Below are positions 47,340 through 58,387 of a stretch of DNA of 64,000 nucleotides, piece after piece. The notes beneath the pieces were generated by a model. It did no database searches and was not told the origin of the DNA. It saw nothing but the letters and a program-made list of their open reading frames with translations. The number at the start of each line of letters is the position of its first letter. The first letter of the stretch is position 1. Source of the stretch: Phorcus lineatus (Eukaryota; Mollusca; Gastropoda; Trochida; Trochidae); assembly GCA_921293015.1 (NCBI GenBank), contig OV121086.1, forward strand, positions 32,301,194 through 32,365,193. Direction: 5' to 3'. The position numbers and the translations under genes were made by a program.

Positions 47340-47910
47340 AGCCTTTAATGAGTATTTACCATCCCTGCCACGCCCTTTTCTTAGGGAAAGAAAATGACAT
47401 TTACACAACTTACAGAAAAGATAATATTCTACAAAGTTTAGATACCCAACGTTGATGGTTTCTGGCATAGAGAGGATTTGAGGGTGGTTACCATGCCACG
47501 CCCAAATTCAAGGGAAGATCAAGTCGAAATGACAAACCTTAGTCTCCATCTTAAGAAGTTGTTATTCTGAAAATTTGTTAAATTTTAAAAGCCAACTGTT
47601 TTTGCTTAAACCATTAAATTGTACCCTGATACCCTGAAGTTGCACCCCTGCAACACCCTTATATTTCAGGGTAGGACAACTGAGGTAACATTTTTAAAAT
47701 TTTAGATTTTGAGTATTTATAGTTTCTGGAGAAATTATACTATAGAACCTATAAGGATCTAGACTACATCTACATAGCTTAACTTCAATGTTACAGAGAT
47801 TTCATTCTGAAAATTTTTAATTTCCAGGCTATTGGATATGGAGGAAAAGTAATTAAATGGTGTCTATAAAAATGCCTGACCCGCCCATATTTGAAGCGGG
47901 CAGGTCCTAG
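47340..47910. repeat. Degenerate array of GC hairpins
   Basis: Four segments recur every 130 to 250 bases: CCACGCCCTTTTCTTAGGG at 47369, CCACGCCCAAATTCAAGGG at 47494, a CACCCTTATATTTCAGGGT version near 47655, and GACCCGCCCATATTTGAAGC followed by GGGCAGGTC near 47878. Each can form a short GC stem. Phrases like ATTCTGAAAATTTNTTAAATTT recur between them, so this looks like an old tandem repeat of about 250 bp. Confidence 0.45.
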
Positions 47911-48037
47911 CCTAAAAACTTTAACAAATAGATGTTTAGAACATTCCTTCAAAATTTAAGCTTTGGGATTTATGGAAGTGAAATGGTAAAAGTGAAGAGA
48001 ATACAGATAATGCCTAAAATATTATGCTGAAGCAAGT

Positions 48038-48138
48038 CAGGGCCTCCTTTCACAAAGCCCTAAGGTGCTCAGTGCAATGTTAAAGTATGGGAGCTAAGGT
48101 TAACCTTAGTTAAGGTAGCTTTGTGAAAGCAGGCCCTG
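48038..48138. mobile_element. Short hAT-like foldback MITE
   Basis: CAGGGCCTCCTTTCACAAAG at the left pairs with CTTTGTGAAAGCAGGCCCTG at the right, so almost the whole 101 bp folds into one hairpin with GTTAACCTTAGTTAAGG near the middle. The CAGGG start is hAT-like and the CTTTCACAAAG motif is common in short MITEs of marine animals. No 8-bp target duplication remains visible. Confidence 0.7.
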
Positions 48139-49000
48139 GCCTTTTAGGCTCACATGGTAAAAGAAAAGTCACAGTTCTAATAAAAGTACAATAACAGGTA
48201 ATTAACGTTCAACATGTTCATGGAATTGACAAAGTCAGCCCTATTCCCCAAACCCTCCTGATGAGCTAACAAGGTAAATCTAATAAAAGAGAAATTAAAG
48301 GTAAATAAAAAAGTGAACAATTTGCAATTTCCTCTTCTGATATGCATGACCTGTTTAAAAAATACCTGTCTAGTTTTAACGGCATAACAGATTCATTGTA
48401 CCTGTACCTGATGGCTATGTTATTTCATAACTTCTGCATTTTTCAGCAGTAAATTAAGAAATGTAAATACTTGGCTGATAGTTACATAAACTTGGTTATA
48501 CAATCTTTTCTTGTTGTCATTTTTAACATACCTAAAGTCCTCCATTTATGTAACATATGTTGAGTTGAAAAAAAATGCATCTCGAAATAATAAAATAATC
48601 TTATCATATAAAGGTTTTAATGGGATTTATTTTTCCTCTCTTAAAATTTACTGAGTCTTATAAAAAAAATTTAGCATTAGAAAATCAAAAGATATTTCAT
48701 TATAAAAATTAATTTTGCTTAGTCAAACACTTCATGAATACTCCAGGAATAGTCCAGGAACGTTTTCATTTAGATTATGTTTTTATAAAAATGATAAACT
48801 ATAAAAAAAAAAACCTCTCAACTTCTTTCAAATGAAAACGTAAACTTTTGAAAGTTTAAAAAAAATAAAATAAATACAATATCCTTTTCACATAATTACA
48901 TGTATCTTTAATATAAAACAAGTATGATTCGAAAACCAAGAGATATGAAAAGTATTTGAAATATATGAAATACAATACATAGATATTTTAAAAAACAAAC
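48139..49000. other. Intergenic, no gene recognised
   Basis: Very AT-rich; nothing supported. Confidence 0.35.
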
Positions 49001-49001
49001 C

Positions 49002-49102
49002 TCTCGGCGACAGCTTGACAATCAGTGGGATAGCGGTGGAGTGGGGATGCTGTTTCTACTTTTATATCTACCCACCTGTCAATCACTACTAATTTAGCCA
49101 AT
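49002..49102 (-). promoter_or_regulatory. Candidate minus-strand promoter and first exon
   Basis: On the minus strand an ATTGG (reverse CCAAT) at 49102-49098 is followed 30 bases on by GATATAAAAGTAG (49068-49056). A locally GC-rich stretch follows (CCCCACTCCACCGCTATCCC) and ends near GCCGAGAG|GTTTGT, a possible donor. Spacing suits a TATA-driven start near 49033. ALAS is the next gene on this strand, 16 kb downstream, and lacks a located first exon. The link is inference, since the donor is weak and no splice partner is proven. Confidence 0.3.
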
Positions 49103-49885
49103 CAAATTCTTCCAAGTTTTCACTTCACGGTAAAATGACTAACTGCAAAGGTAGAGAATATTTGATCAAGGCAAGACCTACTATGGCAGTCCTGAGATGG
49201 TTTTATAACTGCCACATAGTCGGGGTCAAATAATAGGAGGTTTAGATAACTAAATAACCCCATTCCCTCCGGCAGAGAGGCGTAACGTTACGACAGGTTT
49301 TCAAAGGTCTAGTTTATAACTTTTCCGAACACATTGGTCTTCACAATGACATAAATATCTGTACTTTTTTCTCACAAGTGAATACAGGTCAGTGGGTTGT
49401 ATGCATATTTAATAAACCATACTAAATATTAAAATTTTGTCTTTTTAAAAAATTCATTTTAATCCTTATAACTTATCGAAAAATTACCACTTTTGATAAA
49501 CAAACTGCAATACAGAAATGCCAACTTAGTAGAGAGAGTGAATAAAGGAATTGCTTATTGCATTGCATATCCGGCTTAAATTTGACTATTAGATTAACCC
49601 TGCAAAGGTAAAAGAATAGAGAAAACATTAATTTTAGTTTACCTTAACCCTTAAACTGTTTGATCCTGAAAGATGACAATACTGTAATATATATCAAAAT
49701 AAGATATTCCAATCAAAATTATTACCATAAGCACGAATCAATAATTTAGAAAGGAAAGGTCCCAGACAGGGTCACCTAACACGACCCCTATTGAGCAGTA
49801 CTAAACAAAAGTAATTCAGCAAGGTACGAGTGACAAGATGTCTCAGATTTCAATGAGATTGGAATACCTTGTTTTAATATATGGA
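49103..49885. other. Intergenic, no gene recognised
   Basis: No exon or element was recognised between the promoter candidate and the foldback at 49.9 kb. Confidence 0.3.
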
Positions 49886-50008
49886 GGATATTTGACATTT
49901 CTCGTCGAATACCACGGATATCCCATTGAGTGAAGTAGAAATTTATATTTTCACGAGTTGTGTAGCCATGAGATATTCATGGTATTCGACGAGAAATGTC
50001 AAATGTTC
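49886..50008. repeat. Foldback element with 35-37 bp arms
   Basis: GGATATTTGACATTTCTCGT followed by CGAATACCACGGATATC at 49886-49922 pairs with 49972-50008, with only a few mismatches over the arm. The loop of about 50 bases includes TTTTCACGAGTTGTGTAGCC. It is consistent with a small MITE. A target duplication could not be fixed. Confidence 0.7.
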
Positions 50009-51402
50009 TATTTATTATTTTTCCCAAAACCCCACAAATGACCCTAACTACATAAATGGTTTTTAGTAAGTTGTGAAATTTAACACCCTTTGGTCTTATA
50101 TGATGCTCATCATTAAAACATCAAAAGGGACATGTTTAATGAATGTGTATTATATCATGCATTAAAGTGATAAGGAGTATATTGTTTGAGTTACAATGAC
50201 TGTCAACAGACGGTGCCAGATCTTGGGAGGGGAGGGGCAGCTGAAATGACTAAACCATTCCACTTCTAACACAGGCGGATGGAGAGGCAATAATCACAAC
50301 TGCACAACTGTTTTTGAAAGGTGAAGGAAAGCCCCCTCTTTCAAATTCCTGGCCCTGCCACCGTCTTCCCATATTTAGAACTTTGGCCTCCAGGTCATTA
50401 GACTTTGCTAGCCCTGTATATTCTTAGCCATTGGCTACAGAACAAGTGATAATTTTTAACCCCGTTTCTGTTATGACTGTTGACTTCAGCAACAATCATG
50501 TTTTCAGCTTTATGACAGAACTTTTTAACAAGGGGAATATATGAAAGATTTTTGTGAAACCTGTTTGAAGATAGCTTGTTCTTATTATAGATTCATATTA
50601 TAATAAAGACTGTTCAATCGCCATGATGTTTCAAAACATTTCCGTCATAACTTGACAGCTCAAAGAGCACTTGACTCCAGTTATTAAGATCTGGATTAAC
50701 ATACAAATCATTCAAATTGACTTAGTGATTTAAAGAGACACTCTGCAATTTTGATAAGCTTTTATTTGGCTTCAATATGTGGAAAAATTGAAACTATCAC
50801 ACTGTGGCATGTATGACAGTTAAAATCAACTAGAAATATGTGCATGTGTTAAACTGTGATGTCCCCGCCATACCTTTCAGTCCACCCTTTTTATCATAAA
50901 CTTATTTGCTAATGATGCAAGTTTAGGAGTAAAATTACCACATGAAAAAAATCAGGAGTATTTCTGGGTTTATTGTTTTCAGATCCTCATTCCAAGTTGG
51001 CATCTTTTTCGATTTTAGTCGTTGATTATATTTTGCATATGTTTAATCCGTAAATAAACAAGAGATTTCTCTTTGATGGAATTTAAACTTGGTAATTATT
51101 CATTGGATTCATTGCAGATAGCATACTGGACATTTTGAATAAAATTAGGAGGTTAAATTATCATGTCACTAAAAAATCTAACATGATTTTATTCTTATTC
51201 AGATCAGTCTTCTTCAGGGTTTGTCTTCTGTGTCCAAAAGGGACATTTGAAAGAGGACTTAATATGTACAATACTAGGAAATATACTTGTTTTCCTTTCA
51301 CATCAAGTTACACTCCCGATAATTAGTTTTGTTATTTATTTTAAATGTGAAATACACTTATATTGTGATATTTCTAGAGAAAATGGAGGTAATGAAAACA
51401 GG
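50009..51402. other. Intergenic with a MITE fragment
   Basis: No gene recognised. TTTAAAGAGACACTCTGCAA at 50731 resembles the left end of the A-type MITE (TTAAAGAGCCACTCC), but the core and right end do not follow, so it is at most a fragment. The stretch at 50915-51045 is related to the hAT-like element at 61.2 kb. Confidence 0.4.
50915..51045 (-). repeat. Fragment of the hAT-like MITE seen at 61.2 kb
   Basis: Matches the minus strand of about 61430-61560: AAATTACCACATGA, AGGAGTATTT, then TTTTCAGATCCTCATTCCAA and TTTTAGTCGTTGATTAT occur in the same order. The two copies are therefore in opposite orientation. The terminal repeats were not found here. Confidence 0.65.
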
Positions 51403-51787
51403 CAGTCTGATTAAAATCAACAAGAATGAAAACTTTGAAAAAGTGACTCTAGCTGGATTTTTCCTCTCCACAACCGTCTGAAAGCGGCCTCATGGCTCGC
51501 ACGCTCCGACGTAATCTCAACTAACCAATCACAATTAACCTGGCAAGAGTCTTTGGTAACAATATCTAGGGGCAAGTAACTCCAGTTTACCATTCATTAA
51601 ACTTTAAGGTCACCAATATCCTTACTTTGAATGAGGTGATGTGATTGGTCTGCTAATGAGTACGTTTATGTCTGCGCTAAAGACAGTGGTGGAGAGGAAA
51701 GCCCCTGATAGAATGCATTCCATTCCCGCTAGAGACAGTAATTAAAAACTTTTATTCCTTGGACCACGGTCGATTTTAATCAGACTG
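51403..51787. mobile_element. Long-TIR MITE, copy 3 (complete, older)
   Basis: 385 bp from CAGTCTGATTAAAATCAACA to TTTTAATCAGACTG. The flanks TGAAAACAGG and TGTAAAGAGG agree at 8 of 10 positions, as expected for a decayed 10-bp target duplication. The interior CAACCGTCTGAAAGC matches copy 2 (CAACGGTCTGAAAGC). No transposase. Confidence 0.8.
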
Positions 51788-52319
51788 TGTAAAGAGGTTC
51801 ATATCAGTGATTGAGAGAACCTCAAAAGTAAAACTTGAAAATTCCTATCGCAAAATCAAACCTAAACCCTTTAAAGATTTTTATGAGAATTTAATCTTGT
51901 CTCAGGGCAAAACATATTCTGCTCCAGTTCCTTACCCTAGGTTAGGCCTCCACTCAAAGCTAAAGAAATAATTTAATTTATTATATTTAGAATTTTCTAG
52001 ACAAATGTTGTTGAATGAAAATATTAACTGCTCGTAATGAGATTGTTTAGTTTTTACAAACATGTTGATGTTGTTGCTGAGTTGCCGTCTAATTCAATAT
52101 TTTATGAGTGCTTCAATCAATTTGACAACTAGTCAGCAAGGTTGTTGCATGTTACCCCTCTCATTACATGAGTTCAGAATAAACTATTTCAAGTATCATA
52201 AATAACTAATGTCAGCCTGAGTACATTTAATCAAAAATGTAATTTACTCTTTGAATTGTAATAAAATTTTCATTTTTTAAACTTGTATTATTATCATAAG
52301 TAACATGCGTAAACTTTTT
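51788..52319. other. Intergenic, no gene recognised
   Basis: Nothing supported. Confidence 0.3.
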
Positions 52320-52945
52320 TTAAAAATAGAGCCATTGGCTCTGTAACTTATCAGGCCATCTCAATATGATATTATAAATAGTCACAGGGTCACCAGATGT
52401 GCTGCCACAAAAATCACCAAATCCATTCATTATAATCCTCATCATCTATGGACAATGTACAGAAAGATTTAAGCTTTCTAAGCCTTTCTTTTCAAACTAA
52501 AATTTTTTTAAATTTAATTATCCTTTATTACGAGTCATAGGGTCACCAAATCTATATATTAGAAGTTCCAACAGCTAAGGAGTCTGTACAAAAAGTTTCT
52601 GCTTTCTAGGCCTTTTGCTTCCGGAGAAGAAGATGAAAATATGCTTTTAGGGCTTGGTCCATGTGGCCCTTGTTTGGAGTAACAGGGTTACTTTATGTAT
52701 AAATTTCAAATATTCTGGAGAAGAAGATGAAAATTGGATTTTCGGGAGTGGTCAGTGTCACCAAACCTATAAATTAGAATCCCCATCAGCTAAGGAGTCT
52801 ATACACAAGATTTAAGATTTCCTAAGTCAATTGTTCTGAAGAATATGAAATAGTTAAAAATTGGACAGATGGACCGACGGATGGGTGGACACCAGACAAC
52901 ATGCCATAAGCCTTTCAGGCCTTTCAGGCCAGATGAGCTTAAAAA
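52320..52945 (+). repeat. Dispersed unclassified repeat, long copy
   Basis: Begins near AGAGCCATTGGCTCTGTAAC and contains three internal sub-repeats of TCACCAAATC, TATAAATTAGAA and AGCTAAGGAGTCTGTAC. It ends with GGACAGATGGACCGACGGAT, CATAAGCCTTTCAGGCC and GATGAGCTTAAAA. A terminal GACGGAC-type run plus a small GGCC hairpin and GAGCTNAAAA is a recurrent ending of a common mollusc repeat. Its class is not clear to me. Confidence 0.5.
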
Positions 52946-53204
52946 TGAAAATATCATTTTAAATCATGCATTACATAAAGTAACATTTTATCCTTTTTAT
53001 TGATATGTCCTTATACTCATAATAATCTTATGATTAATAATTGACGGATAATCAACTATCAATCATCAATTTTATGAATTTGTATGTCAATGTACCATGA
53101 GTACACAAGTACTTAACTTCAAGTACGAGGGGTGTCCCATAAGTAGTCTTAACTTAACTTAACTATGTTCTCTTTGTCCAATCTGTGAAAAGTAAACATA
53201 TCTT

Positions 53205-53513
53205 TTAAAGGTGAGGTGAGGTCAGGTGACATGGGTTTTTTCAAGATTTCAAGAGTATTTCACTTATATGGCGTCTGCTAGTATTATTGCCACCATTGTG
53301 GCTATGTATTGCAGTGAAAACTGCGAGCATTGGCTGGAACTAACAAACCATGGGTGGTACTGCGCTGAAATTCAATGTAGGATTGCACCCAAACCTTACT
53401 GCGTGTGGAACAGTACTCTACTGCAGACAAAGTTGCCGATCCCCTGGCGGGATTCAAACTATAGACCTCTTGATCCGGAGTGGATTGCGCCAACCACTGC
53501 GCTATCCCGCCCT
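53205..53513 (-). mobile_element. tRNA-headed SINE with complete head
   Basis: On the minus strand the head reads GGCGGGATAGCGCAGTGGTT followed by GGCGC (A box TAGCGCAGTGG), and about 50 bases later AGTTTGAATCCCGCCAG (B box). The body shares CTGCAGTAGAG and CAGTACCACCCATGGTT with the copy at 37.5 kb. The tail is diverged from the GGCGTTAAACACC form and ends ACCTGACCTCACCTCACC. The tRNA-like part has lost cloverleaf pairing and so is not a tRNA gene. The 112-codon plus-strand ORF across it is incidental. Confidence 0.85.
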
Positions 53514-54429
53514 ATAAGTGATGATCGAAGGCATATTGAAAATAACATCTTTATCACTCAATGAGATACACATATACCATTTGACAAAATATTAAATAAT
53601 CTAATTAGTATGATTTAAGAAAATCTGTGCTTTGATACTTTATTCTTAGAAATCAATTAAATATTCATCATTCTGAGTAAAATCTTTAAAGGAAATAAAA
53701 AATTCAAATAAGTGGTTAGCCTCAATTAGATAATGCAACTGTTTTAATGTTTTCATCTAACTCTGATCTTTCAACATTCAGGAAGCTAGTTCTTTTATAT
53801 TTCGGTATCAAAATCCTAATTTTTGGCTCAAAAAAGCTAACACATGACGTATATATGACATACTGAGAAGGTCGATTTTGGTAACGTAATATCTTGACGT
53901 ATATGCATATACCAAGTTTTTCAGTAATATCAAAATATATATATACATGTACTCTAGTAATGCACAAAGGGAGCAGTGGGGACAATTTATACTAGTCAAA
54001 AAGTCAAGTTTTTCTGTTAACGTATTTTCCTGAAGCAATAATTCTAGCGGCCGCAATATATGTGAAATAATCACCTCACCTCATCACTTATAATAAACCT
54101 TGGCAAATTAGCAGGCAAGTTATCAGAGGCGTATCCAAGAGGAACGGGGAGGGGAAGAGGGTTTGTTGGACATTGTATTTGGGTTTTGGAAATTCATAAT
54201 AAATCAACCATAAAATGGGTGACCCCTGAGGGGAATATACATGACCCCAAACCTCTAAAAAAATACTGGATCCGTCACTGGTCTTTCTGCTTTTATTCTA
54301 GAACCAACCATCACATTTGTTGAGTACATGTGTTCTCATACACATGATTGACACTTACTTGTCTATATACTGGTTCATGCCAGTCCGATACATCCTCACA
54401 ACGACAGAACGTCAACACTGATCATCATT
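53514..54429. other. Intergenic, no gene recognised
   Basis: Two overlapping minus-strand ORFs of 87-88 codons lack any recognisable motif. No element ends were recognised. A CACCTCACCTCATCACTTAT phrase at 54073 may be a SINE tail remnant. Confidence 0.3.
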
Positions 54430-54480
54430 TTTCAAGTGCTCCAGATAAGCTGCGTATCTGTGTATTTTATGAAATAAAAC
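54430..54480. repeat. Terminal fragment of the hAT-like MITE
   Basis: AAGTGCTCCAGATAAGCTGC followed by GTATCTGTGTATTTTATG resembles the left end of the element at 61179 (CAGGGCTCCAGATAAAATGG then GTATCTGCATAAAATATG). No right end was found nearby. Confidence 0.4.
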
Positions 54481-57153
54481 CATGGAAATGTGATTGAGTT
54501 ACAAATGGGAGTAAAGATACAGACATTTCTATTAAAACACAAATGAATTAAAATACCCTGTACGTAACAAGTGTGTAAACATTAACTTATTTGAACATAA
54601 ACTTGCCCATGACTAGATATCAAAGCTCTACATCGGTGTTTGATGCCCCTCTAATACTTTTATTTTTTGGGAACTTGAACAAGTGAAGACTCGTTAAGAA
54701 AAATGAGAGCGTCAGTGAAGTTCTAAAATGTTTCAGAAAATCAAAGCACTTATTACAATCATGTTTCAAGTATTATTTGTCATTACGACCGGCACTTGGT
54801 GAGTCACAGTGGATAGTTTAATATAGTTTCATTCACCAATAAAATGAGGGCAGGAAGACAGCTTTCAATCAATCAAAGACGGGTTTCTTTTGCATCTTGT
54901 TTAATGTCACATCCTGACCTTTACCCTACGTTTGTCTTCATTTATCCTTTAAAGTTATTTTGTCATTGTTTGACCAAGTTATTATCAAATAAACAACCCA
55001 AAAATATTCCGTCAACATTATCAGGACAGATTTATGCTGTCATCATATTTTTTATCATAATTCACTGGGAAACATTGGTAACATTCGGATTTTGTAAACG
55101 AGTTGCAAAGAACGCCAAAACAATCACATTGACCAGCGATTCGAAGAGCTGGGCCAGCACTTTTTTGATTGGCTGATGTTCGCGCCTGCTCGACATGGAA
55201 TAGACCTGTAATTTGCTAGATGTAATAACGGACTTCGGGACGTATTATATTACAGCTAGTTTTAACTAGATTGATACTCTATTCAAAATCTGTTCATATA
55301 CCTAGTTCAATCAATAATTCCTCTTTTGTGCACAACCAACTGTTACAATTGTTGATACCCTTAGGCCCCTAAGACGTTGACCATCCTCATCATTGATTGC
55401 AGATCAATTGTTAAGTTAACTAGTATTTTAGTAAAGTAATGATTGCACATATCCTCATATGCCCTAAAATAGCCAATATGAAAGTGAAAGAATCGTGCTA
55501 TAGTGCCTTTAACTGCATGACTGGCATTGACCTCTCTATCAAACTGGTTCACCTTAGACAGGAAACATCTCACTCACAAATAATGTCAATATTTATCAGT
55601 ATTCATCAGACTCACAATAATAACTATCATAACAAACCAAAATGTTATGCAAAACAAGATATATAGCAATAAGTATACCCAGTGCGACTCAATATCATTT
55701 TGGAACAATTATGGCAAAGCCATTTATACATCTTGTGCTAGCCTGGAATGGAAGTTTAAAGGCACTAGTGCTCGCTTTTACGGTTTAAATTGGCTATTTT
55801 AAGGTTTAAGAGGACTTATGCATGCACTTATAAGCTTTCTATCGATGCAAAGAAATACATAAAATTCTTTACAGTTGACCTGCAATCAACAATGAAAAAG
55901 TTCAGACAGCCGCTGTCGGCTTTGCACAAAACAGATAAATTATGGACAGTTGAAAGCGGCTGAACTAGTATTATGTGCAGCTATTGAATTTACCTAAACT
56001 CTGAACTGAGAACAAAGAATGAAATATGTGTTTTGAAAGCAATGTTGTAAATAAACCTATTTAATAACACGGCATTAGCATTCTTATTAGATTGACCAAA
56101 GCTTTTCTGTTTATAAGCAAAATTTTAATATTTCCGATATCATAGTTCATGCGGATTTAAAGTTACATTGCATTAAATACTTCCGGCCTATAAAAATCAA
56201 CTTTACTACCTGAAGACGTAACTATTTGTTAAATAAGTTACGAGGTAGATTACTTGAGTGAGGGTCGTGAGTAATAACGAAAGATATGCAGTATCTGTGC
56301 ATTCGTTGTGTTTACGAAATATTGGTGTGCACTAGTGCGTTTAATGGATCCTCAGGTCTTGCATATCATTTGTTTCATTTTGTGTTATATATATAAGAAT
56401 ATCCCTTGGTTAAAAGTGCTGATATTGCTTGGATGATGCTATTTTGTAGATTGTTGCTGCGTAGTGCTATATATTTCTATATAAATGTGTTCTTTTGGTT
56501 GCGATTTCAATTTCTTTTTCTTTGTTAAATAAAGGTCTGATGAGCTAAAAACTATGAGACAATGGAAATTCACAGACAACACTCTGATCAAGGGACAATT
56601 TATATTTGTCATTGAATATTGTAAATAACTCATGACATCAAACGATAAATCTAAAATAAAAAAAGTTATCAGAATGCTAAATTAAATTAACTAAATTCTG
56701 ACATTGACTGAGAGAAATGCATTATGTAAACAAGAATTGTAGCTAGAAAAATTTTAAGGAATAAATACGACCAACTTTATACGGGACAAAAGTGAGTAGG
56801 ACTCACATATTCCAACCAAAAGTTTGTCGATCATGTTTGCATTTCAGATTTTGAATCATTTGAGCAATGAAAATATTGAAAACATTGTAGGACTGAATGA
56901 TAAGACAAGACAACAACGTTATTCTGACTGATTTCAATTAAAGTTCAGGCATTGATTAGGAGAATTGCAAGTCGCAAGTTCACCTAGAAAATTGTGAGAG
57001 ATAAATGGTATTGATTTATACCCATCTGAACGTTTGGCAATCATGTTTGCGTTTCAGATTTTGAATCAATTGAGTTTGCATTACAATTCTAGCCTTGCAA
57101 GGAAAGGCCTCTTCCATGAGGCCAATTACACAGTAACACTACCTAAAGCACTG
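54481..57153. other. Intergenic, no gene recognised
   Basis: No exon supported. The 110-codon ORF at 54844-55176 has no recognisable domain. Reverse CCAAT motifs and locally raised GC near 55170 are noted without a gene. Confidence 0.35.
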
Positions 57154-57163
57154 GAATGTCCCC

Positions 57164-57591
57164 CAGTCTGATTAAAATCAACCGTGTTCCGAGGAATAAA
57201 AGTTTCAAAATATTGACTCCACCAAGATTCGAACTCTATCTGTCTAGGCTATCCTCTCCACAACGGTCTAACCGCAGCCTACTGTAGATACGTTCTTACG
57301 TAAACTCAGCTAACCAATCACAATGCGTGCGATAAGAGCAATCGTTATCAGTACCTAGGGGCAAGTAACTCCCATTTACCATTCCTTACCTTGATCGCCG
57401 CTATCCTTATCTTAAACGCAATGTTGTAATTGGTTCGCTAATGACTAGGTTTTGTCTGCGCTAAACTGGTGTCAGCACATGCGAGCAGTGAGGCTGCCTT
57501 CAGACCGTTGTGGAGAGGAAAGCCCCCCCCCCGCTAGAGTCATTTAAAAAAACTTATATTCCTCGGAACACCGTTGATTCTAATCAGACTG
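57164..57591. mobile_element. Long-TIR MITE, copy 4 (complete)
   Basis: 428 bp from CAGTCTGATTAAAATCAACC to CTAATCAGACTG. GAATGTCCC is present on both sides (57154-57162 and 57592-57600), an exact 9-bp target duplication separated at the left by one extra C. Interior phrases CTCCACAACGGTCTAACC and ACCGTTGTGGAGAGGAAAG show that the inverted repeats extend well beyond 45 bases. It is closest to copy 1. Confidence 0.85.
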
Positions 57592-57890
57592 GAATGTCCC
57601 GAACTTTCAATCCAACCTTATCATCTTACAGTTTTATGTCACCTAAACACAGACTTGTTTCCATTGAAACCAGAAAAAATATTCAGAGAAACTTCATTAG
57701 CAAAACACACCCCTCCACCATAAGGTTTTCATCACATACCAAGTTTCATGAAATAATACTGCATGGATTTTCATATAGAGGCTGGAGTAGGTCAATAAAC
57801 CAAATATGCGTCAAATTGTTTCCATGGAAACCGGAAAAAATAAAAAAGCAGTATACCGAAATAGAAAGCACCACTTTGGCTCTAGGTTTC

Positions 57891-58387
57891 TTAAAGTCAT
57901 AGGCTCACTTTTGCAAGGCAATTAGTTCATCACCCACATCAATCATTACCCTGAGGTTTACAACAATTTTCAGAACTCTGCGTACATCTAAACCTCAATA
58001 TTGAAATTCAAAACACCCAACTCCTCACAATAGTCCTACAAAAGGCTTATTATGTCATTTAAAAAAAGACCTGACATAATTAAAACACTTGAAATTTTGA
58101 AGCTGAAAATGCAATGAAAACAGCACATGCTAACCTTCTTCAATTACAGTAAAAACATAAAGAGTGCGTAAAACTTTAACACAATTATTAGATTCTCGGT
58201 TTTTCACACGCATAGTGTGACTTTAATGGGGTGCACTTGATTTGCAACCAATAAGTGAGAACTAAACTGAAAAATGATAATTATTGCAAACGCAACAGGG
58301 AAGATTGGTGTAATTGATCATCTTTTTGCTCGGCAAGAATGATTAGTTCAAGATTGTTGCCTTACAAAAGTGAGCCTATGACTTTAA
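57891..58387. mobile_element. TTAA-flanked MITE with 30-bp inverted repeats
   Basis: TTAAAGTCATAGGCTCACTT followed by TTGCAAGGCAA at the left pairs with TTGCCTTACAAAAGTGAGCC followed by TATGACTTTAA at the right. The element is about 497 bp including TTAA at both ends. The surrounding DNA (GTTTCCATGGAAAC at 57820, TGAAACTTGGTATGTGGATT at 58511) looks like a different older repeat into which it inserted. No coding capacity. Confidence 0.75.

Noticed and set aside
53460-53513. tRNA-like sequence with A and B boxes
   Set aside because: Cloverleaf pairing is lost and the sequence continues into a SINE body repeated at 37.5 kb, so it is a SINE head and not a tRNA gene. The same reasoning applies to 40853 and 59631.
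53302-53564. ORFs of 63 and 112 codons on both strands
   Set aside because: They lie across a tRNA-headed SINE and match the same sequence in the other copy only at DNA level.
54844-55176. 110-codon plus-strand ORF
   Set aside because: No domain recognised and no neighbouring exon; hydrophobic stretch is AT-driven (Phe/Ile/Leu codons).
57510-57902. 130-codon plus-strand ORF
   Set aside because: It crosses the end of the long-TIR MITE, unclassified repeat DNA and the start of another MITE, with no protein motif.
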